64,000 nucleotides of DNA from JAUVXJ01 sp034411995 (GTDB lineage Bacteria; Chloroflexota; Anaerolineae; UBA7937; B3-Chlor): positions 1 to 64,000 of the forward strand of contig DAOUME010000022.1 of NCBI GenBank assembly GCA_034411995.1, read 5' to 3'. The notes beneath the pieces were generated by a model. It searched no databases. It saw only the letters and a list, made by a program, of their open reading frames with translations, and had not been told where the DNA came from. Positions 50,234-60,038 of the stretch are shown one piece after another. The position numbers and the translations under genes are program-made. Position 1 is the stretch's first letter; every line of letters starts with the position of its first letter.

Positions 50234-50792
50234 GCCTAGTCCTCCCTGCACCGGCCAGCGAAGCGCGCCGCGGAGCGCCTGGAGGCCGAGACCGAGGAAC
50301 ACCACCGGACTGGCGCGGTAGAATCGCCTGAGAGGCGTCCACCGACCACACCTCGCTCGCGGCTCTTGGGAGCTGTCGCTGGGTGCTGCCAGGAGGCAGC
50401 ACCCCTGCTTTGCGCTGGTGGAAGTTATGTCTATGTGGCGGTACTGTGCAGCCCGATTCCGCTCAGAGATGGTTATCGAAGCCCAGAGTTCAACTTGCCT
50501 CAGTGGTTCAAGGCGAGACAATGCTCCGTGGGGTCGGCGGCCGAGACGGGAACAATCGTGTCACGCTGGTTCGCATACAACAACCCCCCGTGGGCACAGG
50601 ACTGAGACCCGCCCGCAAGTGACCTGCCATCGGCGTCAGCCGTTTCCTCTTCGCCCAACCGCGACAGTGGTTTGACGGAGAAGCCCTGCGGGGGCAGAAT
50701 TGCGCCCGGCTTAGTCAGCGGCTGTCCGCCGTTGACTCGAGCTCGCATCCATGTACATCTTCCATCTGCATGATGGACAACAGGAGGTTCGT
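50234..50792. other. Noncoding stretch with hairpin and degenerate repeat
   Basis: No gene is seen. The main features are the hairpin at 50381-50404 and a degenerate copy of the GACCCGCC repeat near 50591-50617. Confidence 0.5.
50381..50404 (+). terminator. Perfect 10-bp hairpin, possible terminator
   Basis: GGGTGCTGCC and GGCAGCACCC enclose AGGA, followed by CCTGCTTTG. The stem is strong and the U tract weak. Confidence 0.45.
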
Positions 50793-51698
50793 GTGTCACA
50801 CGCGATATCTCGAGCTATCAAACCGCTGGTAATCTTGTCTCTGGCCGCGGTGCTGATCGGTTGCGCGTCCGCAGCGCAGCCGCAGCCCACGCCCACTCCA
50901 GAGTCGGCGGCCCAGATCGCCAACCCCGCCTCCCAGAACTGCGTGGACCAGGGCGGCATGCTGGTCATTCAGGAACGCCCTGATGGAGGCCAGTACGGTG
51001 TGTGTGCCTTCGAGGATAACAAGCAATGCGAGGAGTGGGCCATGTTCCGCGGCGAGTGCCCGGTCGGTGGGGTCAAGGTCACCGGCTACATCACTCCCGC
51101 AGCTTTGTACTGCGCCATCACCGGAGGAGAGTATCAGGTCACGGGCAGCAGCAACACCGAAGAGGAACAGGGGACCTGCACCCTCCAGAACGGCCAGACC
51201 TGCGATGTGTGGGAGTACTACGGAGGGACGTGCAGCGGCGGCGCCGAGGCGAGCCCCTCGTCGTGGAGCGACCCCTTTGCCTATTGCGCGGCGGTGGGGA
51301 CCATCGACGCCCCAGACGAGCGATACGACGGGCCCCCGATGCCGGACTCCATCGTTCAGGCCATGATCCGCCAGGACATCGTGTCGGCCGATGCGCCGCT
51401 GGAGTTCCAGCAGCACGCCGTGTGGCGGTGTTTGGAGAACAGCGTGTGGGTCTGCCATTTTGGGGCCAACCTCCCCTGCGAGGAAAAAGCCGACACCTCC
51501 CAGGTGCCGAACGAGGGCATGGAAGAGTATTGCACGGAAAACCCCACCGCCGAGATCATTCCGGTTTTCGCCACCGGGCGAGCGACGGTGTACGAATGGG
51601 CCTGTCAGGACGGCCAACCCCAGGTGGTCAAGCAGGTCCTCACCGCTGATCCACGAGGGTACCTGGCCGAATTCTGGTACGAGCTGAGCCCGGAATGA
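50793..51698 (+). CDS. Lipoprotein with two DUF333 domains
   Basis: A 301-residue lipoprotein. GTG 50793 has GGAGG five bases upstream and gives a signal peptide ending in LIGC. Two DUF333 units (NPASQNCVDQGG...YGVCAFEDNKQCEEWAMFRGEC and ALYCAITGGEYQV...GTCTLQNGQTCDVWEYYGGTC) follow, each with paired Cys. The C-terminal 130 residues have more Cys and Trp and no known name. DUF333 proteins include HslJ-associated and haemolysin-like lipoproteins of unknown role. Confidence 0.85.
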   Translation: MSHAISRAIKPLVILSLAAVLIGCASAAQPQPTPTPESAAQIANPASQNCVDQGGMLVIQERPDGGQYGVCAFEDNKQCEEWAMFRGECPVGGVKVTGYITPAALYCAITGGEYQVTGSSNTEEEQGTCTLQNGQTCDVWEYYGGTCSGGAEASPSSWSDPFAYCAAVGTIDAPDERYDGPPMPDSIVQAMIRQDIVSADAPLEFQQHAVWRCLENSVWVCHFGANLPCEEKADTSQVPNEGMEEYCTENPTAEIIPVFATGRATVYEWACQDGQPQVVKQVLTADPRGYLAEFWYELSPE

Positions 51699-51799
51699 GC
51701 GTTCGAACGAGACCGCCTGTGGTGGCCCCTGGCTGATGGAGGTGAGGCCAGGGAACGAGGAGAACGGGAGGGTCGCCCCCCCATAGAGAGGGCTTACCG

Positions 51800-52567
51800 A
51801 TGGACGAGAAGCCTCTCGTGATTGCGCGAAGGGGTGACCTGGAGAGGGCGCCCGAGAACACGCTGCCTGCTTTCGAGAGCGCCATCGCCAGAGGGGCGGA
51901 CGGCGTGGAGCTGGACGTCCATCTCTCCCGGGATGGTCAACTCGTGGTCCATCACTTCTACAACCTGGGCGCCACCGACGACGGCCAGGGCCTGGTCGGC
52001 GAGCACACGCTGGCCGAGTTGAAGGCGCTCGACTCCGGTAGCTGGTATGCCGAGCAGTTCGCCGGTGAGCCGAAGCCCACATTGAGCGAGGTCTTCGAGC
52101 TGTGTGCCGGCCGGGCCAGCCTGGAGGTCGACTTGAAGGACTCCAGCCCGGTTTTCCTGCACCTGGTCATCGAGGAAGTGGAGAGGTTCGACCTGGGGGG
52201 CGAGGTGGAGCTGACCACGGCCCACTACCCGCTCCTGACGTTGGTCAAGGAGCTCAACGGGGAGCTGCGCACCGGGACCTTCTTCTGCGAGCCTCCTGAG
52301 TGGATGCCGGTCCGTCTGGCCCAGAACCACCTTCTGGACTGGGCCGAGCTGCTGGGGATCGCCGTGGCTCACCTGGACATAGCGCTGATCACCCCCGATT
52401 TCGTGGACGAGCTGCATGACCGGGGCTTCGTCGTGCACGGCTCGAATCTCGATTCGGTAGAGCAGATCCAGCGCGGCTTGAATCTGGGGATCGATTCACT
52501 GTCGACGGGTCAGCTTGGCCTGGCCTTGCGGCTGCGAGATGAGTTCGTGGAGTCTCGTTGGAGATAG
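51800..52567 (+). CDS. Glycerophosphodiester phosphodiesterase-like protein lacking the first catalytic His
   Basis: A 255-residue TIM-barrel protein. Segments RAPENTLPAFESAIARGADGVELDVHLSRDGQLVVHH fit the GDPD family, including the metal-binding Glu and Asp and the second His. The family start His-Arg-Gly reads Arg10-Arg11-Gly12, so the first catalytic His is replaced. Later strands (ASLEVDLKD) retain the Glu and Lys. Activity is doubtful. No signal peptide is present. Confidence 0.85.
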   Translation: MDEKPLVIARRGDLERAPENTLPAFESAIARGADGVELDVHLSRDGQLVVHHFYNLGATDDGQGLVGEHTLAELKALDSGSWYAEQFAGEPKPTLSEVFELCAGRASLEVDLKDSSPVFLHLVIEEVERFDLGGEVELTTAHYPLLTLVKELNGELRTGTFFCEPPEWMPVRLAQNHLLDWAELLGIAVAHLDIALITPDFVDELHDRGFVVHGSNLDSVEQIQRGLNLGIDSLSTGQLGLALRLRDEFVESRWR

Positions 52568-52935
52568 TCACTGCCGCTCCAACGTCGTTCGGCAACAGGA
52601 GGCAAGAGGTTTCAGTGCGTCAAGCGACCCGTGACACGATCCTCGCCAGCACCGATCCGGCCTTCGTGCGCGGTGCTGGCGCTGCCCGACGCCGTCTTAG
52701 CCGCCAGGCCCGCAACAGATAACGTCAACGACGTGGCTCCCAAGCCCCCACACTTCAAGGCGCACGAGCACGGCCTGCACGGGCCGGAAACTTGACCTGG
52801 ACCGGCTCCTGGGGGATAGTCTACGAAACTGGTCCACCCCTTAGCTGTGGCCGCGAGGTCTGCTGAAGACGCCCCATCGGCCAGGTCAACGGAACGAGGT
52901 CCGCACAGCCGGGTCGCTCTGGCTGGGGAGGAAGA
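52568..52935. other. Intergenic stretch, nothing recognised
   Basis: No gene, strong promoter or family repeat is seen in these 368 bases; a GGGGAGG ribosome site for the next gene is at the right end. Confidence 0.5.
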
Positions 52936-53619
52936 ATGGACCACAAGATCATCCTGCGCTACGCCGTCCGGGAAGCTATGGGGCTTTTCCTCATGGCTGT
53001 GGCCCTGTTCTGGTCAGCCGGGCGGATAGACTGGTGGCCAGCCTGGGCTCTGATCGTGCTGATGCTGGCCTGGACCACGGCCACGGCCATCGTCATCCTG
53101 CGTTTCAACCCGGACCTGCTGGCCGATCGTTTGGGACCGCGCCGGGGTGGCAAACGCTGGGACCTGGCCATCATGAGTATCATAGGCCTCACCACCCTGG
53201 TGAGACTGATCGTGGCTGGGCTGGACCAGCGGTATGGCTGGAGCAGGGGTATTCCGCCCACCGCCCAGGTCGTCGCTCTGGTCGTATCTGCCCTGGGATA
53301 CGTTCTGGTGGTCTGGGCCACCGCCTCCAACGCCTTCTTTTCGCAGGTCGTCCGTATCCAATCCGAGCGCGACCACGTTGTGGTTACTGGCGGCCCGTAC
53401 CGATACGTGCGTCATCCGGCCTACCTGGGCACGATACTCTACGAGCTGGCGGTGCCCATCCTGCTCGCTTCCTGGTGGGCCTTGGTCGTCGGCGGATTGA
53501 ACGTCATCCTGTTCGTGCTGCGCACGGCCCTGGAGGACCGCACCTTGCAGGGAGAGTTGAGCGGCTACGACGACTATGCTCGCCAGGTGCGCTATCGTCT
53601 GCTGCCGGGCATCTGGTAG
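52936..53619 (+). CDS. Isoprenylcysteine carboxyl methyltransferase-like membrane protein
   Basis: A 227-residue protein with five to six membrane helices. The C-terminal catalytic signature is GPYRYVRHPAYLGTILYELAVPILLASWWAL and then EDRTLQGELSGYDDYARQVRYRLLPG, as in ICMT/PEMT proteins. It binds SAM at the membrane and methylates lipids or lipid-like thiols; the bacterial substrate is unknown. Confidence 0.92.
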   Translation: MDHKIILRYAVREAMGLFLMAVALFWSAGRIDWWPAWALIVLMLAWTTATAIVILRFNPDLLADRLGPRRGGKRWDLAIMSIIGLTTLVRLIVAGLDQRYGWSRGIPPTAQVVALVVSALGYVLVVWATASNAFFSQVVRIQSERDHVVVTGGPYRYVRHPAYLGTILYELAVPILLASWWALVVGGLNVILFVLRTALEDRTLQGELSGYDDYARQVRYRLLPGIW

Positions 53620-53691
53620 CCACGCGGAGACATGTGCGCACAGTCATCGGTCAGGCACAGTCCCGAAGTATGAGATCAAAGGGAGGGAGAA

Positions 53692-54330
53692 ATGAATCTG
53701 ACACTTACTCTCGCGGCACTGCTGGCTACTTTCGAGAGCTACAACCTCGCAATCTGGCCCATGCAGGTGCTGGCCTACGCGCTGGGGCTGGTGGCGCTGT
53801 TCTTCGCCATCAGACCGGGCAGGTATTCCAGTAGAATCATCAGCGGTATCCTCTGTTTCCTGTGGCTGTGGACGGCGATTGTGTTCTTCCCGTTCTACTT
53901 CGGTCCGGTCTACACCCCTGCCTACGGATTCGGCCTGTTGTTTCTCATCCAGGGCCTGGTCTTCCTGGCCAGCGTGGTCAAGCCGCGAATCTCCTTTGGC
54001 TTCCACGGGAGCGTGTACTCCATCGTGGGGCTCCTGTTCGTCGCCTATGCCATGATCGGCTATCCCGTATTCGGCTACTTCCTGGGTCACGTATTCCCAC
54101 AATCACCCCCCTTCGGGCTCACTCCTTGTCCCGCTACCATCTACACCTTTGGCCTGTTCCTGCTCACCGACAAGAAGGTGCCGAGGCTGTTTCTGGTCAT
54201 TCCGCTGCTCTGGGGCCTGGGCGGAATCTTGCCGGTGTCTATCGGCATCCTAGAGGATCTGGGCCTGATCACCTCCGGCGTCCTGGGCACGGCCATGATC
54301 CTGTACCGGGATAGGAAGATGCAGGCTTAG
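53692..54330 (+). CDS. DUF6064-like integral membrane protein
   Basis: A 212-residue protein with six to seven hydrophobic helices. The pattern FESYNLAIWPMQVLAYALGL at the N terminus, FGHVFPQSPPFGLTPCPATIYTFGLFLL in the middle and LGGILPVSIGILEDLGLI near the end is that of a small family of unknown function. ATG 53692 follows AGGGAGG. Confidence 0.82.
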   Translation: MNLTLTLAALLATFESYNLAIWPMQVLAYALGLVALFFAIRPGRYSSRIISGILCFLWLWTAIVFFPFYFGPVYTPAYGFGLLFLIQGLVFLASVVKPRISFGFHGSVYSIVGLLFVAYAMIGYPVFGYFLGHVFPQSPPFGLTPCPATIYTFGLFLLTDKKVPRLFLVIPLLWGLGGILPVSIGILEDLGLITSGVLGTAMILYRDRKMQA

Positions 54331-54524
54331 GAGCGCTGGGTCCCCGACCCGCTGAGCGGGAGGCGAACAAAGTAAGGCGGTGGGGAGCAACGTCCGGCGC
54401 GGGACGACAGATGAGGTCACCAACGGCTGCGGCGTCCCCGTGACCACACGTCAGGCCGCAAACGAGCCAGGTGGACAGTTTCCAGAGCCGTAGCGGCCAG
54501 CATGGCCCACTGCGGAAGGTAACC

Positions 54525-56298
54525 ATGGGGCAGGCAGAAAACAGGAGAGCTGTGGCTGGTTCTGGGCGAAGAAAGGCCCTGAGGGCGTTGCTCGTGGCCG
54601 TGGCCTGCGTTGTTTTGGCCGCGATCACGACGAGCCCAGACCTGGCGCAAGAGGGCGAGATGCAACTGCCGCCCGAATATGACTACGAGATCATATACCG
54701 TCCAGAAATCACAGGGCTCAGCGGGATCGTCGCCAGCCACGATGGCACACTGTACGCCAGACACTTGAACTCGACCGGCGGGGTAATGGTCTCCCAGGTA
54801 GACGTGGACCTGGGAACGCTGACCACGGTGCTGGACCTGCCGCCAGAGACCTCGGTCTCCGGCATCGTCGGCGGCCCTGAAGAGACCTTTTTCGCTTCAG
54901 TAGACGGGGAGTTCCGCCAGGTATGGCCCGATGCACTTTACGAGGTTTGGGGCGTCATTTCACCCGCCGGCTTCCCCATGTACTACACCACAGACGACCA
55001 CATGCTGGGCATATCGAACGACGGGACCGCCGTCCTGGAGCTCTTCTCAGACGGCTCCTACGACACGCTGCTCATCGGACTGACGTCGGCCTACGACCTC
55101 GTGGCTGCTGACGACGGCACGATCTTCGTCGCGGACATGGGAGCCGGCGAGCTCGTTCGTCTCGAGACCGGCGGCACTCACAGCGTCCTGGCCACGATTG
55201 CGCAGGACAATACCGATCTGGCCTTTGACCACGGGGGGAGAGCTCTACGTCAACAACGCCAAAGACCGTTTCTCCCAGGTCGACCTCCTCACCGGAGCGT
55301 TCACTGAGATGACCGCCCCCAATGCGGAATGTCCAGTGATCAGGAGCCCCGCCGCCGTGGCCTTCGACAGCTCCAATAGAGCCGTCTTCGGCGCCTGGGC
55401 AGAGAACCTGATCACCTGGGCTGATCTGAGCGCAGGTGACGGTGGGTTGGTCATTCACCAACACTGGTCCAACTCGAACGCGGCGGACATCGGCCCGGAC
55501 CAGGCGCTGTATCTCAGCGTGAACGGCTGTGGCAGCTCCCCGTCATCGTTAATCGAGCGCTTCACCGCAGATGGTTCGCACGCCACATACCTCAACGGTC
55601 TGGTCGGTGGTATCCACGGCCTGGCCTTTGACTCCGCCGGGGGACTGTACGTCTCCCTGGCAACGCAGACCGGCAGCGGGGTCTACTTCGTGGCAGCGGG
55701 GACCACTACCCTCACGCTGGTCCCCGATTCTGCCAATGCTGACATAGGCTACCTGGCCGTGGACCCGGTAACCGGGCACGTCTTCGGCTATGGGGGCCAG
55801 GACCCGGCAGATCAGACTCGCGCTGTGCTGGTGGAGTTCTCCACGCTGGGCAAAGTCGACGAATACCAGGTGAAGCTGCCCATGGCAGCGATCGAGGTCC
55901 TCCTGGACTTTGCACCCGATGGCACGCTCTACGCCTTCGCCACAGAGGAAGCCCGGTTCATGACCGGTCCCGAGGTGGAGCGCTGGATACTGCGTGTGGA
56001 CCTGGCAGGAGAGACCTCGGAGCTCGTGGCCCAGGTCAATCGAGTGGGTTGTTGTCCCATGGGCAGCTTCAGCGTCGATGGCGGTGGATACGTCTGGTGG
56101 CTCCTCAACCCTGACTTCCTGCTCTATCGGATCTCTCCCAACGATAGGATGAGACTGTTTGGCGAGAACCTGCCTGTCGATGCAGGTTACGTAAATCGGA
56201 ACTCCAACGGAGACGTCTTCGTCAACTCGCCTGACGGACTGTACCGGTTGTGGGTCTGGGCCGACCACAGGGCGAGCCTGCCCCTCGCCTTGCACTAG
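54525..56298 (+). pseudogene. Exported beta-propeller-like protein split by a frameshift at a G6 tract
   Basis: The first frame (from ATG 54525) has a signal peptide (RRKALRALLVAVACVVLAAITT) and repeated propeller strands such as LSGIVASHDGTLYARHL. At NTDLAFDHGG it loses homology; the other frame, from about 55236, continues GELYVNNAKDRFSQVDLLTG to residue 360 with more blades (GIHGLAFDSAGGLYVSL). The change coincides with six G residues at 55233-55238. One base gained or lost there would give a single protein of about 590 residues. A sequencing error, phase variation or true decay are all possible. Confidence 0.8.
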
Positions 56299-56469
56299 GA
56301 CGCTGCCCAACGACTTCTTGTCCCTAACGCCGGAGTCCCCATGGACACCGCCTCCTCGCCACCATCGTGCGGCTACCCGTTTCCGTACACTTGCCGCATC
56401 CCTCCACTTAGGCTATAAATCAAGGCGACGCGCGTTTACCTAGATCGACGTTCGTGCAAGGAGACCCTT

Positions 56470-56997
56470 ATGCCAGAGATTCCTGACCTCTCGGAATTGT
56501 TCGCCACCCTGGGGTTGATCGGCCAGGTGCTGTTCTGGGTGATCGGCGCCTACTTCGTGGCCTTCTGGTTCAGCCTCATCGTCTGGACCTTTCGAGACGT
56601 TCGTTCCCGGTCCCGAGACCTGTTCACGCAAGCGTTGGGCACCCTGTTGGTCGTGCCCCCTCCCCCCATGGACCTCCTTGGCCTGGTACTGTACCTCATC
56701 CTCCGGCCCCGCGAGACCCTGTCCGAGGCGTACGACCGCTCCCTGGAAGAGGAGATCCTGCTCCAGGGCATCGAGGACGTGAACGTCTGCCCGGCCTGCA
56801 AGCAGCTCATCCAGCAAGACTACATCGTCTGTCCCAGTTGCTATACGCAGCTCAGAAAGCAGTGCCCCGAATGCGGGCGCCTCCTGGAGCTGGGCTGGAC
56901 CGTCTGCGCCTATTGCGGCGCGAAGGTGCCCGGTCGAGCGGTCCCTGCGACCACACCTACTGACCGGCTGCCCGAAAAGCATAGTGAGCCCGAGTGA
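56470..56997 (+). CDS. Membrane-anchored double zinc ribbon protein
   Basis: A 175-residue protein. Two hydrophobic segments (LIGQVLFWVIGAYFVAFWFSLIVW and DLLGLVLYLIL) precede zinc ribbons CPAC...CPSC and CPEC...CAYC, of the DZANK type. It may tether nucleic-acid or protein partners to the membrane. It overlaps the next gene by 14 bases. Confidence 0.82.
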   Translation: MPEIPDLSELFATLGLIGQVLFWVIGAYFVAFWFSLIVWTFRDVRSRSRDLFTQALGTLLVVPPPPMDLLGLVLYLILRPRETLSEAYDRSLEEEILLQGIEDVNVCPACKQLIQQDYIVCPSCYTQLRKQCPECGRLLELGWTVCAYCGAKVPGRAVPATTPTDRLPEKHSEPE

Positions 56998-57964
56998 CGT
57001 CTCCGTCATAGTCACCGTCAAGAACGAAGCCTCCACCATCCACCGGCTGCTGGACTCCCTGCGCGACCAGACTATCGCCCCTTCTGAGGTGGTGGTGGTC
57101 GACGGAGGTTCCACCGACGGGACGGTGGAACGCATAGAAAGCTACCGCCCGCGACTTCCCATCAAGCTTCTCCTGCGCGCGGGGACCAACATCTCCGAGG
57201 GGAGAAACGAGGCTATCAGGGCTGCCGGGGGCAAGATCATCGCCAGCACCGACGCCGGCGTGCGACTGGTCCCCCACTGGCTGGAAGAGCTGACCCGCCC
57301 GCTGGAAGAGGACGTTTCCCTGGACGTGGTCAGCGGGTTCTTCCTCCCCGATCCCCAGACCGTCTTCGAGAGGGCCATGGGAGCGGCCGTGCTTCCCGTG
57401 GAAGGCGACGTGCATGCGGAGCGTTTCCTGCCCTCCAGCCGCTCCGTGGCCTTTCGCCGGGAGGCCTGGCAGGAGGTGGGCGGTTATCCTCAGTGGCTGG
57501 ACTTCTGCGAGGACCTGGTCTTCGACCTGGCCCTGCTGCGTGCTGGCCGCAAATTCACCTTCGCGCCCCAGGCAGTGGCCTACTTCCGCCCCCGGGAGAG
57601 CCTGTCAGCCTTCTGGCGGCAGTACTACCGGTACGCTCGGGGAGACGGCAAGGCCGATCTGTGGCGCAAGCGCCACGCCATACGCTACCTCACCTATCTC
57701 GTCGGGGTACCCCTGGTGACTGTGGCGGGCGTGGCCTACCATCCGCTGTGCTGGATGCTGCTCCCCCTGGCTGCGGCCGTTTACCTCTGGTCCCCCTACC
57801 GGCGTCTAGGGCCGATGATCGAGGGGCTCGCGGTGGGGGAGAAGATCAAGGCCGTCCTCTGGGTGCCCATCATCCGTCTCTGGGGAGACGTGGCCAAGAT
57901 GGTGGGGTATCCCGTGGGGGTGTTGTGGAGATTACGCCACCGGGACCTGGTCAGAGCCAGGTGA
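56984..57964 (+). CDS. Family 2 glycosyltransferase with C-terminal membrane helices
   Basis: A 326-residue GT2 enzyme starting at GTG 56984. Motifs: SVIVTVKNEASTIHRLLDSL, VVDGGSTDGTVE, ASTDAGVRL (metal-binding Asp) and FCEDLVFDLALLRAG (catalytic acid). Two C-terminal helices (LVGVPLVTVAGVAYHPLCWMLLPLAAAVYLW) anchor it in the membrane. It probably adds sugars to a lipid or glycan. Confidence 0.93.
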   Translation: MSPSDVSVIVTVKNEASTIHRLLDSLRDQTIAPSEVVVVDGGSTDGTVERIESYRPRLPIKLLLRAGTNISEGRNEAIRAAGGKIIASTDAGVRLVPHWLEELTRPLEEDVSLDVVSGFFLPDPQTVFERAMGAAVLPVEGDVHAERFLPSSRSVAFRREAWQEVGGYPQWLDFCEDLVFDLALLRAGRKFTFAPQAVAYFRPRESLSAFWRQYYRYARGDGKADLWRKRHAIRYLTYLVGVPLVTVAGVAYHPLCWMLLPLAAAVYLWSPYRRLGPMIEGLAVGEKIKAVLWVPIIRLWGDVAKMVGYPVGVLWRLRHRDLVRAR

Positions 57965-58100
57965 GTCTGCAGGAGAAGCCGTCGTAGCCCCCCGCCCTCT
58001 GGCACGGCAGTCGCCGTCCACCGCGCGCCAAGCCTACTCGTCACTCGCCATCTCCATGCAACCGTTGAACCACTGATTTCGACCATTTGCCGCAAAACCG

Positions 58101-58129
58101 TTGACCCAGCTCAAATCCTCTTCTATAAT
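58101..58129 (+). promoter_or_regulatory. Consensus promoter of the LytS/LytTR-ABC operon
   Basis: TTGACC (58101-58106) and TATAAT (58124-58129) are separated by 17 bp, about 110 bp before the kinase start. The -10 is perfect. Confidence 0.9.
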
Positions 58130-58238
58130 GGTCATGCAGCCGATATCTACGGCCCATTGCGAGAAGACCTCGCCGAATCGTCTCCACACGATAGCTGTGC
58201 CAGATGTAGCCCGACCGCGACACGGCGAGGAGATCCGG

Positions 58239-59264
58239 ATGGTGACTACTCGAGACGAAGTCAGGAGATTATTGATCTGGGATGCCCTGGGCGCGCTGGC
58301 GGTGGGGCTCATCGCCGGTTTTTTCAGTGGGGACTACGTCTACGCCCTCGCTATCAGCTTCGCCATGGTCTACATGGTCGAGGTCTTCTACTTCCTGACC
58401 AAGCACCTTCTCAGACCAAGGATCGAGAGCCTCCCGCGCGTGAGGAGGGTGCTGGTGGAGATCGGTGCCTCCTTCGGGAGCCACCTGCTGGGCGGCGTCC
58501 TCGGCGCGTTGTTGGTTACCCTGCTCCTCCAGCGCTACACCCCTTTGCTGCTCGTCTATCTGGTGACCTTCTCCCTCTTCTTCCCGGCGGCTCACTCGGT
58601 GCAGTACGTCCGCATGTTCTACCGGGAGCTGAGAGAGACGGAGCTCCAGGAGGAACGGCTCAAGTCCCTGGCGGCTGAAGCCGAGCTCAAGGCGCTCAAG
58701 GCCCAGATCAACCCCCACTTTCTGTTCAACACCCTCAACACCATAGCCCACCTCATACGCACCGATCCCTCGAGGGCTGAGAGGATGGTCGAGAGGCTGG
58801 CCGAGGTCTTTCGCTACGCACTCTTCGCCATCGAACGAGATACGGTCTCCTTGGAGGAGGAACTCGCCTTCATCGAGGATTATCTCGACCTGGAACACGA
58901 GCGCTTTGGAGACAGGCTGTCGGTGGAGGTCCGCGTGGCACCGAGCAGCCTTCGGGTCGCGGTACCTCCCCTGATTCTCCAACCCCTCGTAGAAAACGCC
59001 CTGAAACACGGCCAGGGCCCGAAAGGAGAGGTGTTTCTGGAGCTGCAGGCCTCTCTCGACGATCAGCGCCTGACCATCGCCGTGAAGGACCAGGGTCCCG
59101 GGCTACCAGTTCAGAGGCGACAGGCACGCAGAGACGGCATCGGACTGCGAAACGTCCGGGAGCGGCTGAAAAAGACCTATGGAGAGGCATACCATCTGAG
59201 ACTTGCCCCCAACGAGCCAAGGGGAGCAAAGGTCACCATCACCATTCCCCTGGAGCGAACATGA
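58239..59264 (+). CDS. LytS-like membrane histidine kinase
   Basis: A 341-residue kinase. ATG 58239 follows GAGGAGATCC. Four membrane helices (residues 15-110) precede a coiled coil (RELRETELQEERLKSLAAEAELKALKAQ) and the His_kinase domain with phospho-acceptor in INPHFLFNTLNTIAHLI. The ATPase part has LILQPLVENALKHG (N box), VKDQGPGLP (G1) and GIGLRNVRERL (G2). It overlaps the response regulator start by four bases. Confidence 0.95.
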   Translation: MVTTRDEVRRLLIWDALGALAVGLIAGFFSGDYVYALAISFAMVYMVEVFYFLTKHLLRPRIESLPRVRRVLVEIGASFGSHLLGGVLGALLVTLLLQRYTPLLLVYLVTFSLFFPAAHSVQYVRMFYRELRETELQEERLKSLAAEAELKALKAQINPHFLFNTLNTIAHLIRTDPSRAERMVERLAEVFRYALFAIERDTVSLEEELAFIEDYLDLEHERFGDRLSVEVRVAPSSLRVAVPPLILQPLVENALKHGQGPKGEVFLELQASLDDQRLTIAVKDQGPGLPVQRRQARRDGIGLRNVRERLKKTYGEAYHLRLAPNEPRGAKVTITIPLERT

Positions 59265-60010
59265 AGCTGACCACCCTCATCGTTGATGACGAAGCGCCGG
59301 CCAGAGACCGGCTCCGGCACCTTCTGGCCGGCAACGAACTCGTGGACCTGGTCGGCGAGGCCAGGGACGGCGCCGAGGCGATAGAAGCCGTCGAGCGACT
59401 CTCTCCGGACCTCGTGCTGCTGGACATCCAGATGCCGGTGCTCGACGGTTTCGAGGTCATCGAAGCGCTCGACAAGCCGCCCGCCATCATCTTCGTGACC
59501 GCTTACGACGAATACGCCATCCGGGCGTTCGAGGTCAACGCACTGGACTACCTCTTGAAGCCCTTCCGGCAAGAGAGGCTGGAGAGGGCTGTAGCCAGAG
59601 CTCACGAGGAACTGACCGCGGGGCGCGAATTCGCCAGCAGAATCGGACCGCTTCTGGAGACCCTCCGTGAGGAGAAGCGCCTCCTGACTCGTGTGGCTGT
59701 ACGCAAACCCGGTAGTCTCCTGGTGGTGGATGTCCGTGATATCGACTGGATGGAGGCCAGGGAAGGCGGTGTGCTCCTCCACATCGGCGCCGAGGAGCAC
59801 GCCATAAGTCGCACGTTGACAGAGCTGGAGTCCCGACTAGACCCCAGCCTGTTCTTCCGCGCACACCGGTCGATCATCGTCAATCTCGATCGGGTCAAGG
59901 AGATCGTGCCCTGGTTCGCAGGGAGCCACCGGCTGCGCTTGACCACCGGGACGGAGGTGGATCTGAGCCGCTCCCGGGCCAGGGAACTCCGCGAGATACT
60001 GGGCCTCTAG
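59261..60010 (+). CDS. LytTR-family response regulator
   Basis: A 249-residue regulator. The receiver has DDEAPARDRL, the phospho-Asp in LVLLDIQMPVLDGFEVI, and TAYDEYAIRAFEVNALDYLLKPF with conserved Thr and Lys. The DNA-binding LytTR domain (about 140-245) contains VDVRDIDWMEAREGGVLLHI and FRAHRSIIVNLDRVKEI. It partners the kinase upstream and likely controls the ABC exporter downstream. Confidence 0.96.
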   Translation: MKLTTLIVDDEAPARDRLRHLLAGNELVDLVGEARDGAEAIEAVERLSPDLVLLDIQMPVLDGFEVIEALDKPPAIIFVTAYDEYAIRAFEVNALDYLLKPFRQERLERAVARAHEELTAGREFASRIGPLLETLREEKRLLTRVAVRKPGSLLVVDVRDIDWMEAREGGVLLHIGAEEHAISRTLTELESRLDPSLFFRAHRSIIVNLDRVKEIVPWFAGSHRLRLTTGTEVDLSRSRARELREILGL

Positions 60011-60038
60011 ATGCCCTGTCAGGCGAGGAGGAGAGGGC

